NCBI GenBank assembly: GCA_900757595.1
Contig: CAAEOL010000011.1
Span: 1 to 30,298 of the forward strand
DNA from: an uncultured Collinsella sp.
GTDB taxonomy: Bacteria; Actinomycetota; Coriobacteriia; Coriobacteriales; Coriobacteriaceae
Reading direction: 5' to 3'
Length of the DNA stretch: 30,298 bases
Under the pieces are notes generated by a model. That model made no database searches. It saw only the letters and a list, made by a program, of their open reading frames with translations, and was not told the origin of the DNA. This document shows, piece after piece, positions 23,015 to 30,298 of the stretch. Made by a program: the position numbers and the translations under genes. Each line of letters opens with the position of its first letter. Positions within the stretch are counted from its first letter, which is position 1.

Positions 23015-24023
23015 GCTCGTGCACCGTCCTTTCGATGAGGTGGTTCCACGCCTGTTTGAGCGATTTGGGGGCCATGGGCCTCATGCCGTCCATGGCGTGG
23101 GCCATGCAAAATGAGGCGGCGGCTTCAAGGTCGCGCACGTCAACGGTCCAGATCCATCCCGCATCGGTGTGTGCGAGCTTACCTCGCCCGCGCGTGAGAC
23201 CGTTGATCATATCGATCTGCGTCTGAGGGGCGAATGAGAACGTAGCTGCAACGGGCGGTCGGTCGGCAAAATCGAATTCAAAGAACAGGTAGTCGTTGAG
23301 GTTGAAGTCCGCAGGGATGGTGTAGGCCTTCGAAGGACGCCAAGCGCGAACGATACGGTCGCAGCGGAATGTCCTGATGTCGTCGGTGGCATTGTCGAGG
23401 CCGCAGAAGTACGCCACGCCCTCGCGCTCGAACATGCCGTAGACGCAGACGGTACGCTCTTTTTGCTCACCGCGTCCGTTCTGATATAAAAATCGCAGCG
23501 CGCATCGCTCGGCAAAGGCGCTCCAAACCGCATCGACGGTGGGAGAGCGGCTGATCGTCGCCTCGTCCGCCGTCGTCCTGCCGGTGAGGTAGGCAATCTT
23601 GGAGCGAATATCGGCAAGTGGTGCGGCAAAGGTGGAAGAGCCGCTTGCAAGCGTTTGGTCGATGGCGTTGAGTAGGATGTCGGCGTCGTCTGCGGTGATG
23701 AGGCCACCTGCTGCAAACGTGTGCTCGCGGTCGATTGTCCACGAGCTTTCCTCGGTCTCCTGCGCGCCGGCAGGGCGAACCTCCTTGATTAGGATGCCGC
23801 GTTCGAGCAGTTTGTCACGATCGCGCCGAAACTTGCGCTTATCAGAGTCGATGTTGCCCGAGCCATATCCCAGGTCAGAATCCAAGACGATCTGCTCGGT
23901 CGTCAGCGGTTCGGGGGAGCTGTTGAGCACAAAGAAAAGATTGAGGATGCGCTGAGCCGTTTTATCGAAACTGGGCTCCGAATTTTCCTTTTTAATTGTC
24001 GCGGTCGTGTCGCTTGCCGTCAT
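23001..24023 (-). CDS. WYL-domain transcriptional regulator, PafB-like
   Basis: The 340-residue protein is the first of two overlapping WYL genes. Residues 20-90 form a winged helix (KTAQRILNLFFVLNSSPEPLTTEQI and the second-helix region KFRRDRDKLLERGILI). The WYL domain lies about 175-250: LRFLYQNGRGEQKERTVCVYGMFEREGVAYFCGLDNATDDIRTFRCDRIVRAW, with AYFCGLD at the WYL position and the conserved FRCDRI arginines. A C-terminal WCX-like part follows. ATG 24023 has GAGG upstream. WYL regulators sense nucleic acid or other ligands; PafBC-type function is inferred from pairing. Confidence 0.8.
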   Translation of the reverse strand: MTASDTTATIKKENSEPSFDKTAQRILNLFFVLNSSPEPLTTEQIVLDSDLGYGSGNIDSDKRKFRRDRDKLLERGILIKEVRPAGAQETEESSWTIDREHTFAAGGLITADDADILLNAIDQTLASGSSTFAAPLADIRSKIAYLTGRTTADEATISRSPTVDAVWSAFAERCALRFLYQNGRGEQKERTVCVYGMFEREGVAYFCGLDNATDDIRTFRCDRIVRAWRPSKAYTIPADFNLNDYLFFEFDFADRPPVAATFSFAPQTQIDMINGLTRGRGKLAHTDAGWIWTVDVRDLEAAASFCMAHAMDGMRPMAPKSLKQAWNHLIERTVHEHARA

Positions 24024-24221
24024 AGAGTCCTCGCATGAGAAGGTGGTTTGCTGCCATGATTTTAGTCCGATATGGAGATTAGGCTATATCCTTGTCCGCT
24101 CGGGGCGTTAAGATGGCCCGAATTCGGTCGTTTGCGCTCGCTCGGGGTATACTTTCGACTATATACGGTTCTAATGTGCATGCATTGGGCCTATTTGTCG
24201 GATTATGGATGTGGAGCGCAC

Positions 24222-27200
24222 ATGGCGAACACCCAGAACTATATTAACCACCTGCTGCAGAACACCGGCATTACGCCGGCATGCAGCGAAGAAGAGCGCT
24301 TGGCTGCCGAGGATATCGCTCAGATCTTCCGCAACCACGGCTTTGATCCCGAGGTTCAGGAGTTCAATGCCCCGGCGCCCAGTAGGTTGGCATTTGCCGT
24401 TACCGGTATTCTTGCGTTTGCCGGCGCCCTACTGATGGGCATCGGCGGCGGCATCGGCTTGGTCGGCACCTTGCTGGCCATTGCCGGCGCCGTTCTTTAC
24501 GTGCTCGAACGCACGGGCCACCCCGTGGTTTCGCGCCTGGGCAAGACGGGCGTGAGCCAAAATGTCATCGCCTACCACAAGGCCTCGGGCCCGCTCGCGT
24601 CTCCGCGCAACCGCCCGGTGGTCGTTGTCGCACACTACGACTCTCCCCGTGCCGAGCTGCTCGCCCGCGAGCCCTATGCTTCTTATCGTGCGCTCATCGC
24701 CAAGCTGTTGCCCGTTGCCACGGTTGCCCCTGCTGCCGTTGCCATCTTGCGTATCCTGCCGCTCCCCGGCGCGCTCAAGGTTCTGCTGTGGATTGTCGCG
24801 ATCCTCGCTTCCCTCGTTGCGCTCGCCAACGCGGCAAACATCATTTCTAACCGTTTTGTGCTTCCCTATACGTCCGGCGCAGTGTGCAACAAGTCTTCTG
24901 TCGCCGCTATGCTCGGCGTTATGGACAACGTTGCTCCCTTCCAGGGCGAAAACGAGTTTCTCGACGATGTTCCGTTCGATACCTATTTTGGGGAGCAGAA
25001 GCGTCGTGCCGAGGAAATGGCGCGCGCAGCGGCGGAGTATGCCGCGGCCCAACAGCAAAACGACTACGGCAACACCATCGAGTATGAAGAGCCTACCTAC
25101 GCCGAGGACGAGTTCGGCCAGCCGATTGCTTCCGACGCTCAGACCGAGCCCGAACAGGGCGAGGCTTTCGACGAGCAGATCGAGGGCTTTGAGGGTGCGT
25201 CTGCCGACGAGACGCTGATTGGCGCCATCGTGCCCGAGGATCAGAATCAGGCTGTCCAGGCCGAAGAGTTCAATGACGAGGTTCCCGCTGCCGAGCCGGC
25301 GGAGGAGCCTGTCGCGGCCGAGCCCGAGCCCAAGCTCTATCGCAATGCCGCCGGCAACATCCGCTTTGGTTCGGATGCCATCCGTGCGCTCGGAATGCTT
25401 CCCGAGTCCTGCACGCTCGATTACGAGGAAGGCGAGGAGCCGACGTTTGAGCCCGAGCCTGCCCCCGTCGTGACTGCACCTGCGCCCGTTGTCGCCGTGG
25501 ATGATGAGTCTGCCGCGGTTACCGCTGCCGTTGCCGAGCCCGAGGCGGTGTCCGCGATCGATCCCGCGGCAGGACTGGACATTTTGGCTCCCGCCGCGCC
25601 GGCGCAAGACGTTACGGACGAGTCTGACGACGATTACGTTGAACAGCCGAGGCGCGTGTCTTACGAGAGCGATACTGATTTCTCGGCCGAGATTCCCGCG
25701 GCAACGCCCCATGCCGATATTGTATCCGCGTTCTCTTCGATTGGCGCCAGTGCTTCCAACTTCTTTAAGGGTGCGCTTGCAAAGGGCAAGAAATTTGTCG
25801 ACGATTTCGAGGAGAAGCGCGCTGCCGCACGCGAGGCTGCCGAGCAGGAGGCTATCGCTCAGCAGCAGGCAGCCGAGGCGGCACGTGAGCGCGCGGCGCA
25901 AGAGCTCGAGCAGAACGAGGCTATGCAGTCCGTGCCCGTCGACGCTGCCGAAGCTACGACGTCCTTTGAGTCCCAGCAACCGGCGTCCGCGGATGTTGCT
26001 GAGGCGACGACGTCTTTCGAGGCTCAGCAACATGTCGATAGCACCATGTCGTTTGATGCCGCGCAGTTCGATTCCACGATAACGTTTGAAAAGCAAGGCA
26101 CCGCGATTGCCGGGCCCCTTCCTGTTTCCGATGAGCAGGGCGACGCGGCAGACGATGACGAGCCTATTGATGCTGCCGAAATCCAAGATGTCGCCGAGGA
26201 CGAGCCCGTCGAGGCCAACTCTGACGAAGAGCAATACGCGGCAGCCGATCAAGGTGATTCGACCGAGGTCGAGCAGGAGGAAGTGCCTGCGGTTTCCGAG
26301 ACTCCCGAGACGGATGAGTCGAGGCCTTACTCCACGCAGATTTTCACCATGCCGACCTCGAGTGGTTCCGGTGCCACGGTTGCCAATGTCGCTCCCACCC
26401 AGGACGAAACGGTCGATTCCCTTATGGCCCAGATTTCCTCCCAAGCATCGCCGCGTCCGCAGATGAATGTTCCCGATCCGGCGTCGGCACCGTCGCCTGC
26501 ACCCTCCTCGTCTCCGCTGGCTTCGGTCCCCGATCCGTCGCTGCCGTCGATGAAGCAGACAAACGTTGCGTCTCGCACGTCGCTGTTCGACCTTCCCGAT
26601 CCCTCCGCACAGGTCAACGACCCCTTTGCTACCGCTCAGGGTCCCGAACCCACATCGGCACCCGTTGCGCCTCCTATGCCCGTTGCGTCGGGCGCGCAGC
26701 CGATCGAGACCATTTCGGCTCCCGCCCCTGCGGCACCCAAGTCTCGCAAGCGCGGCCTGGGCGGCCTGTTCGGTCGTAAAAAGAAAAACGAACAGGACAG
26801 CATGAGTGACTGGCTGGGCGTCGAAGACGATTACGATGCCAAGAAGTCCGGTCGCGGCATCGGTTCGTGGGATAATTTCGAGGACGACAACGATGGCTGG
26901 AAGGGCGGCGCTACGTCTTCCGACGGCGCTTCTTCCGAAGATATGCTCTCGGCTGTCGCCTCTATGGGTGACGATGAGCTGCTCGGTCACGATATCTGGT
27001 TTGTGGCAACGGGCGCCTCGGATTGTGATGGCGCCGGCATGAAGGCCTTCTTGGCTTCGCATCGCGATAAGCTCCGCGGCGTATTCTTCATCAATCTTGA
27101 ATCCGTCGGCGCCGGTAGGCTTTCGGTGGTGACGGTTGAGGGCGAACAGCAGCTGCTCAAGGGCGATCGCCGCATCATGAACCTGGTCAGCAAGGTGTGC

Positions 27201-27419
27201 AAGTCGTTCCATGTCGATTGTGGCGCGCTCGAGATGCCCTATGCCAAGACCGATGCCTACGCCGCGCTCGAGGCGAGCCGCCGAGCCCTCACCATCGCCG
27301 GCGTGGACGGCACGCGTCTGGCTTGCGCTCGTACCGAGGACGACCTGCCCCACAATGTCAACCCGACGAACATTGCCACGGTATCCGAGGTCGTGACCGA
27401 GGTTATCCGTCGTTCGTAG
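24222..27419 (+). CDS. Membrane-bound M28-peptidase-like protein with long acidic insertion
   Basis: The 1065-residue protein looks like an M28 zinc peptidase cut in two. The first half (1-240) holds VVVVAHYDS (His138, Asp140) and four probable membrane helices (about 54-96 and 157-208). The second half (from about 915) has HDIWFVATGASDCDGAG, GVFFINLESVGAG and DLPHNVNPTN (His1044). Between lie roughly 650 acidic, Pro/Ala/Glu-rich residues with a coiled-coil-like stretch (KKFVDDFEEKRAAAREAAEQ) and a basic patch (KRGLGGLFGRKKK). Key M28 residues seem lost: GAxDNxSG reads GAVCNKSS (Cys222 for Asp), the Glu-Glu pair reads Ser933-Asp934, and the later Asp reads Glu960. It is therefore probably not an ordinary aminopeptidase. 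Start ATG 24222 is chosen for GGAG six bases before; the 50 upstream codons are unlikely to be translated. Function unknown. Confidence 0.75.
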   Translation: MANTQNYINHLLQNTGITPACSEEERLAAEDIAQIFRNHGFDPEVQEFNAPAPSRLAFAVTGILAFAGALLMGIGGGIGLVGTLLAIAGAVLYVLERTGHPVVSRLGKTGVSQNVIAYHKASGPLASPRNRPVVVVAHYDSPRAELLAREPYASYRALIAKLLPVATVAPAAVAILRILPLPGALKVLLWIVAILASLVALANAANIISNRFVLPYTSGAVCNKSSVAAMLGVMDNVAPFQGENEFLDDVPFDTYFGEQKRRAEEMARAAAEYAAAQQQNDYGNTIEYEEPTYAEDEFGQPIASDAQTEPEQGEAFDEQIEGFEGASADETLIGAIVPEDQNQAVQAEEFNDEVPAAEPAEEPVAAEPEPKLYRNAAGNIRFGSDAIRALGMLPESCTLDYEEGEEPTFEPEPAPVVTAPAPVVAVDDESAAVTAAVAEPEAVSAIDPAAGLDILAPAAPAQDVTDESDDDYVEQPRRVSYESDTDFSAEIPAATPHADIVSAFSSIGASASNFFKGALAKGKKFVDDFEEKRAAAREAAEQEAIAQQQAAEAARERAAQELEQNEAMQSVPVDAAEATTSFESQQPASADVAEATTSFEAQQHVDSTMSFDAAQFDSTITFEKQGTAIAGPLPVSDEQGDAADDDEPIDAAEIQDVAEDEPVEANSDEEQYAAADQGDSTEVEQEEVPAVSETPETDESRPYSTQIFTMPTSSGSGATVANVAPTQDETVDSLMAQISSQASPRPQMNVPDPASAPSPAPSSSPLASVPDPSLPSMKQTNVASRTSLFDLPDPSAQVNDPFATAQGPEPTSAPVAPPMPVASGAQPIETISAPAPAAPKSRKRGLGGLFGRKKKNEQDSMSDWLGVEDDYDAKKSGRGIGSWDNFEDDNDGWKGGATSSDGASSEDMLSAVASMGDDELLGHDIWFVATGASDCDGAGMKAFLASHRDKLRGVFFINLESVGAGRLSVVTVEGEQQLLKGDRRIMNLVSKVCKSFHVDCGALEMPYAKTDAYAALEASRRALTIAGVDGTRLACARTEDDLPHNVNPTNIATVSEVVTEVIRRS

Positions 27420-27440
27420 ACGGAGCTCTAAGGAGTCAAC

Positions 27441-27659
27441 GTGTTTTCGTATATTAAGCGCCATTGGCCTGTCTACGTGATTTTGACCTTGATTGCCATT
27501 GCGTTAGGGTTTGGAGCTGCCTACATCGTGGGCGCGAAGGGCTCGACCCCCGCCTCCGCAATCAGCGAAGAGGTGGAGCAAGAACAGAGCACGGGCGCCG
27601 ATGGGATTCCTGAGTCCGAGCAGGCAATCGTTGATGGTGGATCTTCGTCTGCAGAGTAG
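27441..27659 (+). CDS. Small single-pass membrane protein
   Basis: The 72-residue protein starts MFSYIKRHWPVY, has one membrane helix (VILTLIAIALGFGAAYIVGA, about 13-32) and an acidic Ser/Glu-rich tail (EEVEQEQSTGADGIPESEQ) expected outside the cell by the positive-inside rule. GTG 27441 follows AAGGAG. It lies 21 bases after the M28-like gene and before a terminator, so the two are probably one operon and may work together at the membrane. No family recognised. Confidence 0.7.
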   Translation: MFSYIKRHWPVYVILTLIAIALGFGAAYIVGAKGSTPASAISEEVEQEQSTGADGIPESEQAIVDGGSSSAE

Positions 27660-27680
27660 ATACGGCGATTTAGATGATTG

Positions 27681-27718
27681 AAAGCGGGCGAGCCGGGGGA
27701 CTGGCTCGCCCGCTTTTT
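27681..27718. terminator. Convergent terminator
   Basis: A 12-bp stem AGCGGGCGAGCC (27683-27694) with GGCTCGCCCGCT (27703-27714) is followed by T (27714-27718) on the plus strand, with a shorter CTTTC on the minus strand. It ends the M28-like operon and probably also the surface-protein gene, whose stop codon is eight bases away. Confidence 0.85.
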
Positions 27719-27725
27719 CATCGCG

Positions 27726-30298
27726 CTAGCGCTTCTTTGGGATTGACCTAAGGCGAGCGAACCATAGGGCTGCGGCACCCGAGGTCAGGAGCGCGGTGAT
27801 GCAAGCGACGATGGGAGCTGATCCTGTTGCCGGTAGGTCCTGCGGTAGGGTACAGCGTTGAATGACACGGTCCTCGTCATGTGACTCAAGTTTATCGCCG
27901 CCGCCGTTGCGGCAAAGATCGACGCGTGCGCTGTTGGTGAGTGCAGTTTGAGGTGTGTAAGCCGACGTTGCCTGCATGTGCACGACTGCGCCCCGAGCAT
28001 CTGTGCCAAGGATTGCTTTGGCATCGTCAAGGTCGTCGTGCTCATCTTTGAGGTCATCGCGGGTCCAAGAATCCGTATCGCTTCGAGTCGTAAAGTCGGC
28101 GGCTACCGCACCGTATTCAATGCGAATGCCCGTTACGACGGTATTGGATGCAAGGTCGAGTTCTTTCGCCTCGAGTGTGGCGGATTCCGTGGTCGAGACA
28201 TCCGCCTTCCAGAGGTGCCAGCCGTCGTAATCGACGAGGCGGCAATCTTCACCCAGACTCTCTTTTACTTCGTCGGACTCAAGCCAAGGATTTTCGTGCC
28301 CATCGTCAAGCGTCGCGTTTGCCGGCTCATCGACGTCTGTCGAGTCCAACGGCGTCGTGCGATACCACACGTTGCACAGACCGTTGAGGTCGCCGATGGC
28401 GACGGGGGTTTCGATTGAGACGAATCTCGCCGTATCGTCCTCGGCACACTCAAGATCATCGGTAATTGTGAACTCATCAACCCAGGTAGCTGAATCGTTT
28501 CGAGCGTCGATGGTATAGGAGAAAAGACCGTCCGTATTGGTTTGCGTTGCGGCGCGATTTTTACCATCGCCGTTGGCCAGCAGACCCTTCCCGATAGGTT
28601 GGACAAGCTCCTGACGCTTGTCGACCTGTCCTTTGATCTCGATGGGCGCATCCTTCATCGCGACGAATTGGACTTCTCCCGTATCCTTTATTTCAAACGT
28701 TATCTCCTCGGCAAGGTCATAGGTCCGCGGAGACATCATTTCGCGCAACGAGTAGGTGCCGGGTGCAAGATGTTCGACGCGGTGCGGCTTGTCGGATGAG
28801 GTCCAGGAGTCTATTTCGGTTTTATCGGGACCATATAAGGTGAGTTGTGCGCCTTTCACTTCCTGCTCTCCGCTTGCATCGACCTTGGAGATACCAACCT
28901 TGGTGTAATTGTCGGATACGTTAAGCCGTGCTTCTACAACGGGTGTTTTCTGGTCGGCATAAGCGAGGTCTACGATATGGGGCGTCCGGTCGAGTAAGAA
29001 GCCTGCCGGCGCTTGAGTCTCGACAACCTCGTAGCGTGCGGTGCCAGATCCCAGCGGGAGGTCGTCCGCGCGTGCTTCTCCAGTTTCATCCGTTGTGACG
29101 GTAGCGACAGTCTCACCGTCGAGCGCGGCAATGCTACCGTCGGAGCGCACGATATCACCCGAGGCACGGATCTCAAAGATGGCGCCCGCGAGGCTGCTGC
29201 CGTCTACGACATCGGTTTTAACGATCCTGATGTTTCCGGTCGCGGCGCGGTCATAATACGAGGCGATTACAACGGGCGTTAGGTTCATGTCGGCGGGTAT
29301 GTTTACCTCGATCTCTTTGCCGACAAGATAGGGCTCTTTGGCCGAGGTTTCGCGTACATAATAGGTGCCCGGCACGAGCGATTCGGGCAGTGTGACGGTC
29401 CCGGTCGCGTCAGTCGTAAAGGTGTCCATTACGTTATGTGCTGGATGCCAGCAAGTTTGTGAGACAGGTTTGTGATTGCTGTCGAGGAGTTGGAAGGTGA
29501 ATCCGGCTAGGGGAACAGAAGCGCCTGTTTGGGCATCGCGTTTTACAATCTGGAGATGCGTCGACAGAGCGTGGTTGTCCACGATATATTGAAGCTCGGC
29601 GCCGTTGGAAATCTGATTGGCCTCGACGGTCCATTCCCCTGCACGTTTAAAACCCTCTGGGACGGTTTCCGGAACCTCACGAACGGTGTAGCCGGCGCGG
29701 TCGTATGGGATGGCTCCGTGGACACCGGCGGGTCGCTTGCCTGCGCCAAACCATGCTTCGGGCTGATCTTTGGTGGAGGCAAAGCCATAGATGTTTGTGG
29801 TCAGTGTGCCAACAACCTGCTGAGAGCTGTTGCTCACAACCTCAAAGACAACACCTCCCGCCGGCTGCTCCAAGCCGGATTGGTCGCTATTGCCGTAGTC
29901 CTTGAATTTGGAAATTTCAAGGTCAAATGCAATGGGGATATCGGAAACGCGAGATTCGATCTCGACCACGCCTGAATCACCGAGCTGGTCGGCTCTAACG
30001 GTATAGGACCAGCTGTCGTTGGATGGCAGGTAGCCCTCGGGGGTTTTTGATTCGTAGATGGTAAAGGTTCCTAAGGGGACATCGGCGAGGGTGGCCCGAC
30101 CGCTTTCGTCGGTCGTGAGGATTTGCGCCCATCCAGGGGTTGATTGCGACACACACGTGAACTCTGCTCCCGCGAGTGAAGATCCCACCTGGGGGCCGGC
30201 ATTCGTCGCGGCATCGAGTTTTACGACATGCAGGGTGATGGCGCCGGGTTGTTCATCGATGGCGACCTGCCCGCCGTCATTCCCCGTGGTAAAGGCAA
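27726..30298 (-). CDS. LPXTG-anchored surface protein with Cna-B repeats (5' end outside window)
   Basis: The frame stays open to the window edge (start not present), giving about 857 codons. At least five SpaA/Cna-B-like beta-sandwich units can be seen, each starting with a strand like KLDAATN (near 30215), ISKFKDYG (29900), IVKRDAQTG (29540), IVKTDVVDG (29220) and ISKVDASGE (28883), with YxVRET or YEVVETQAPAGF near their ends. Such Lys/Asn/Glu patterns often form isopeptide bonds. A different, acidic region follows (about 28650-27900), with several cysteines. The C-terminus is a sorting signal: LPATG (27836-27822), a hydrophobic helix and RLRSIPKKR. It is thus a sortase-linked adhesin or pilus-like protein. 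Transcribed head-on to replication on this arm. Confidence 0.88.
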   Translation of the reverse strand, partial: AFTTGNDGGQVAIDEQPGAITLHVVKLDAATNAGPQVGSSLAGAEFTCVSQSTPGWAQILTTDESGRATLADVPLGTFTIYESKTPEGYLPSNDSWSYTVRADQLGDSGVVEIESRVSDIPIAFDLEISKFKDYGNSDQSGLEQPAGGVVFEVVSNSSQQVVGTLTTNIYGFASTKDQPEAWFGAGKRPAGVHGAIPYDRAGYTVREVPETVPEGFKRAGEWTVEANQISNGAELQYIVDNHALSTHLQIVKRDAQTGASVPLAGFTFQLLDSNHKPVSQTCWHPAHNVMDTFTTDATGTVTLPESLVPGTYYVRETSAKEPYLVGKEIEVNIPADMNLTPVVIASYYDRAATGNIRIVKTDVVDGSSLAGAIFEIRASGDIVRSDGSIAALDGETVATVTTDETGEARADDLPLGSGTARYEVVETQAPAGFLLDRTPHIVDLAYADQKTPVVEARLNVSDNYTKVGISKVDASGEQEVKGAQLTLYGPDKTEIDSWTSSDKPHRVEHLAPGTYSLREMMSPRTYDLAEEITFEIKDTGEVQFVAMKDAPIEIKGQVDKRQELVQPIGKGLLANGDGKNRAATQTNTDGLFSYTIDARNDSATWVDEFTITDDLECAEDDTARFVSIETPVAIGDLNGLCNVWYRTTPLDSTDVDEPANATLDDGHENPWLESDEVKESLGEDCRLVDYDGWHLWKADVSTTESATLEAKELDLASNTVVTGIRIEYGAVAADFTTRSDTDSWTRDDLKDEHDDLDDAKAILGTDARGAVVHMQATSAYTPQTALTNSARVDLCRNGGGDKLESHDEDRVIQRCTLPQDLPATGSAPIVACITALLTSGAAALWFARLRSIPKKR

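Noticed and set aside
24072..24221. Fifty-codon upstream extension of the M28-like gene
   Set aside because: The ATG at 24222 has GGAG at proper spacing; the upstream part looks like leader and probable promoter, including a TATACT at 24148-24153, for which I found no well-spaced -35.
24429..27464. Minus-strand open frame of 1011 codons opposite the M28-like gene
   Set aside because: Strikingly long, but the translation is Arg/Gly/Leu/Val-rich low complexity with no motif, while the plus strand has membrane helices, M28 motifs and a proper ribosome-binding site.
30186..30188. GTG as start of the surface protein
   Set aside because: The frame continues upstream with Cna-B-like sequence (KLDAATN) to the window edge, so the gene is partial.

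Overview
The window is a chromosomal replication-origin region of a high-GC, Gram-positive gut-type bacterium. It most resembles Coriobacteriia, probably Collinsella. That placement rests on gene order (gyrA-gyrB-dciA-recF-dnaN-dnaA | rpmH-rnpA-yidD-yidC-khpB-rsmG-parA-parB), tRNA-Ile after gyrA, GTG/TTG starts with strong AGGAGG sites, a PafB/PafC-like WYL pair and a sortase-anchored Cna-B adhesin. Taxonomy is inferred from these features, not from a database search.

Left arm (1-11525), all on the minus strand: tRNA-Ile with its promoter; a 136-bp near-perfect inverted repeat; gyrA and gyrB; dciA (helicase loader), recF and dnaN in a tight cluster; dnaA; and, directly upstream of dnaA and probably co-transcribed with it, an unusual gene coding for a GHKL-type ATPase joined by a long Gln/Met/Pro-rich linker to a winged-helix domain. 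Two intergenic segments look like a bipartite oriC: dnaN-dnaA (8195-8432) and the divergent region 11526-11870. They share three exact copies of the 13-mer GTTTTCAACAGGT, a probable lineage-specific DnaA box. The dnaN-side segment also has an AT-rich stretch. The recognition motif of DnaA itself departs from the usual form.

Right arm (11769-16980), plus strand: a consensus promoter drives rpmH-rnpA-yidD-yidC-khpB, which ends at a terminator. Then come rsmG, three perfect parS sites spaced exactly 39 bp apart, parA, parB and a small membrane protein overlapping parB. rsmG to the small gene is visibly AT-richer than its surroundings.

Distal part (17-30.3 kb): rlmN (minus); ddl overlapping a DinG-like helicase with both a DEDDh exonuclease domain and four cysteines placed for an Fe-S cluster; two overlapping WYL regulators (minus), convergent with the helicase; a 1065-residue membrane protein that is an M28 peptidase split by a roughly 650-residue acidic insertion and missing key catalytic residues, with a small single-pass membrane protein behind it; and the 3' part of a Cna-B-repeat surface protein ending in LPATG, cut by the window edge.

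Main points for follow-up are the GHKL/winged-helix gene in front of dnaA, the paired change in DnaA recognition helix and origin repeats, the GyrA Phe at the fluoroquinolone position, the split M28-like membrane protein, the evenly spaced parS array, and several unexplained palindromes.
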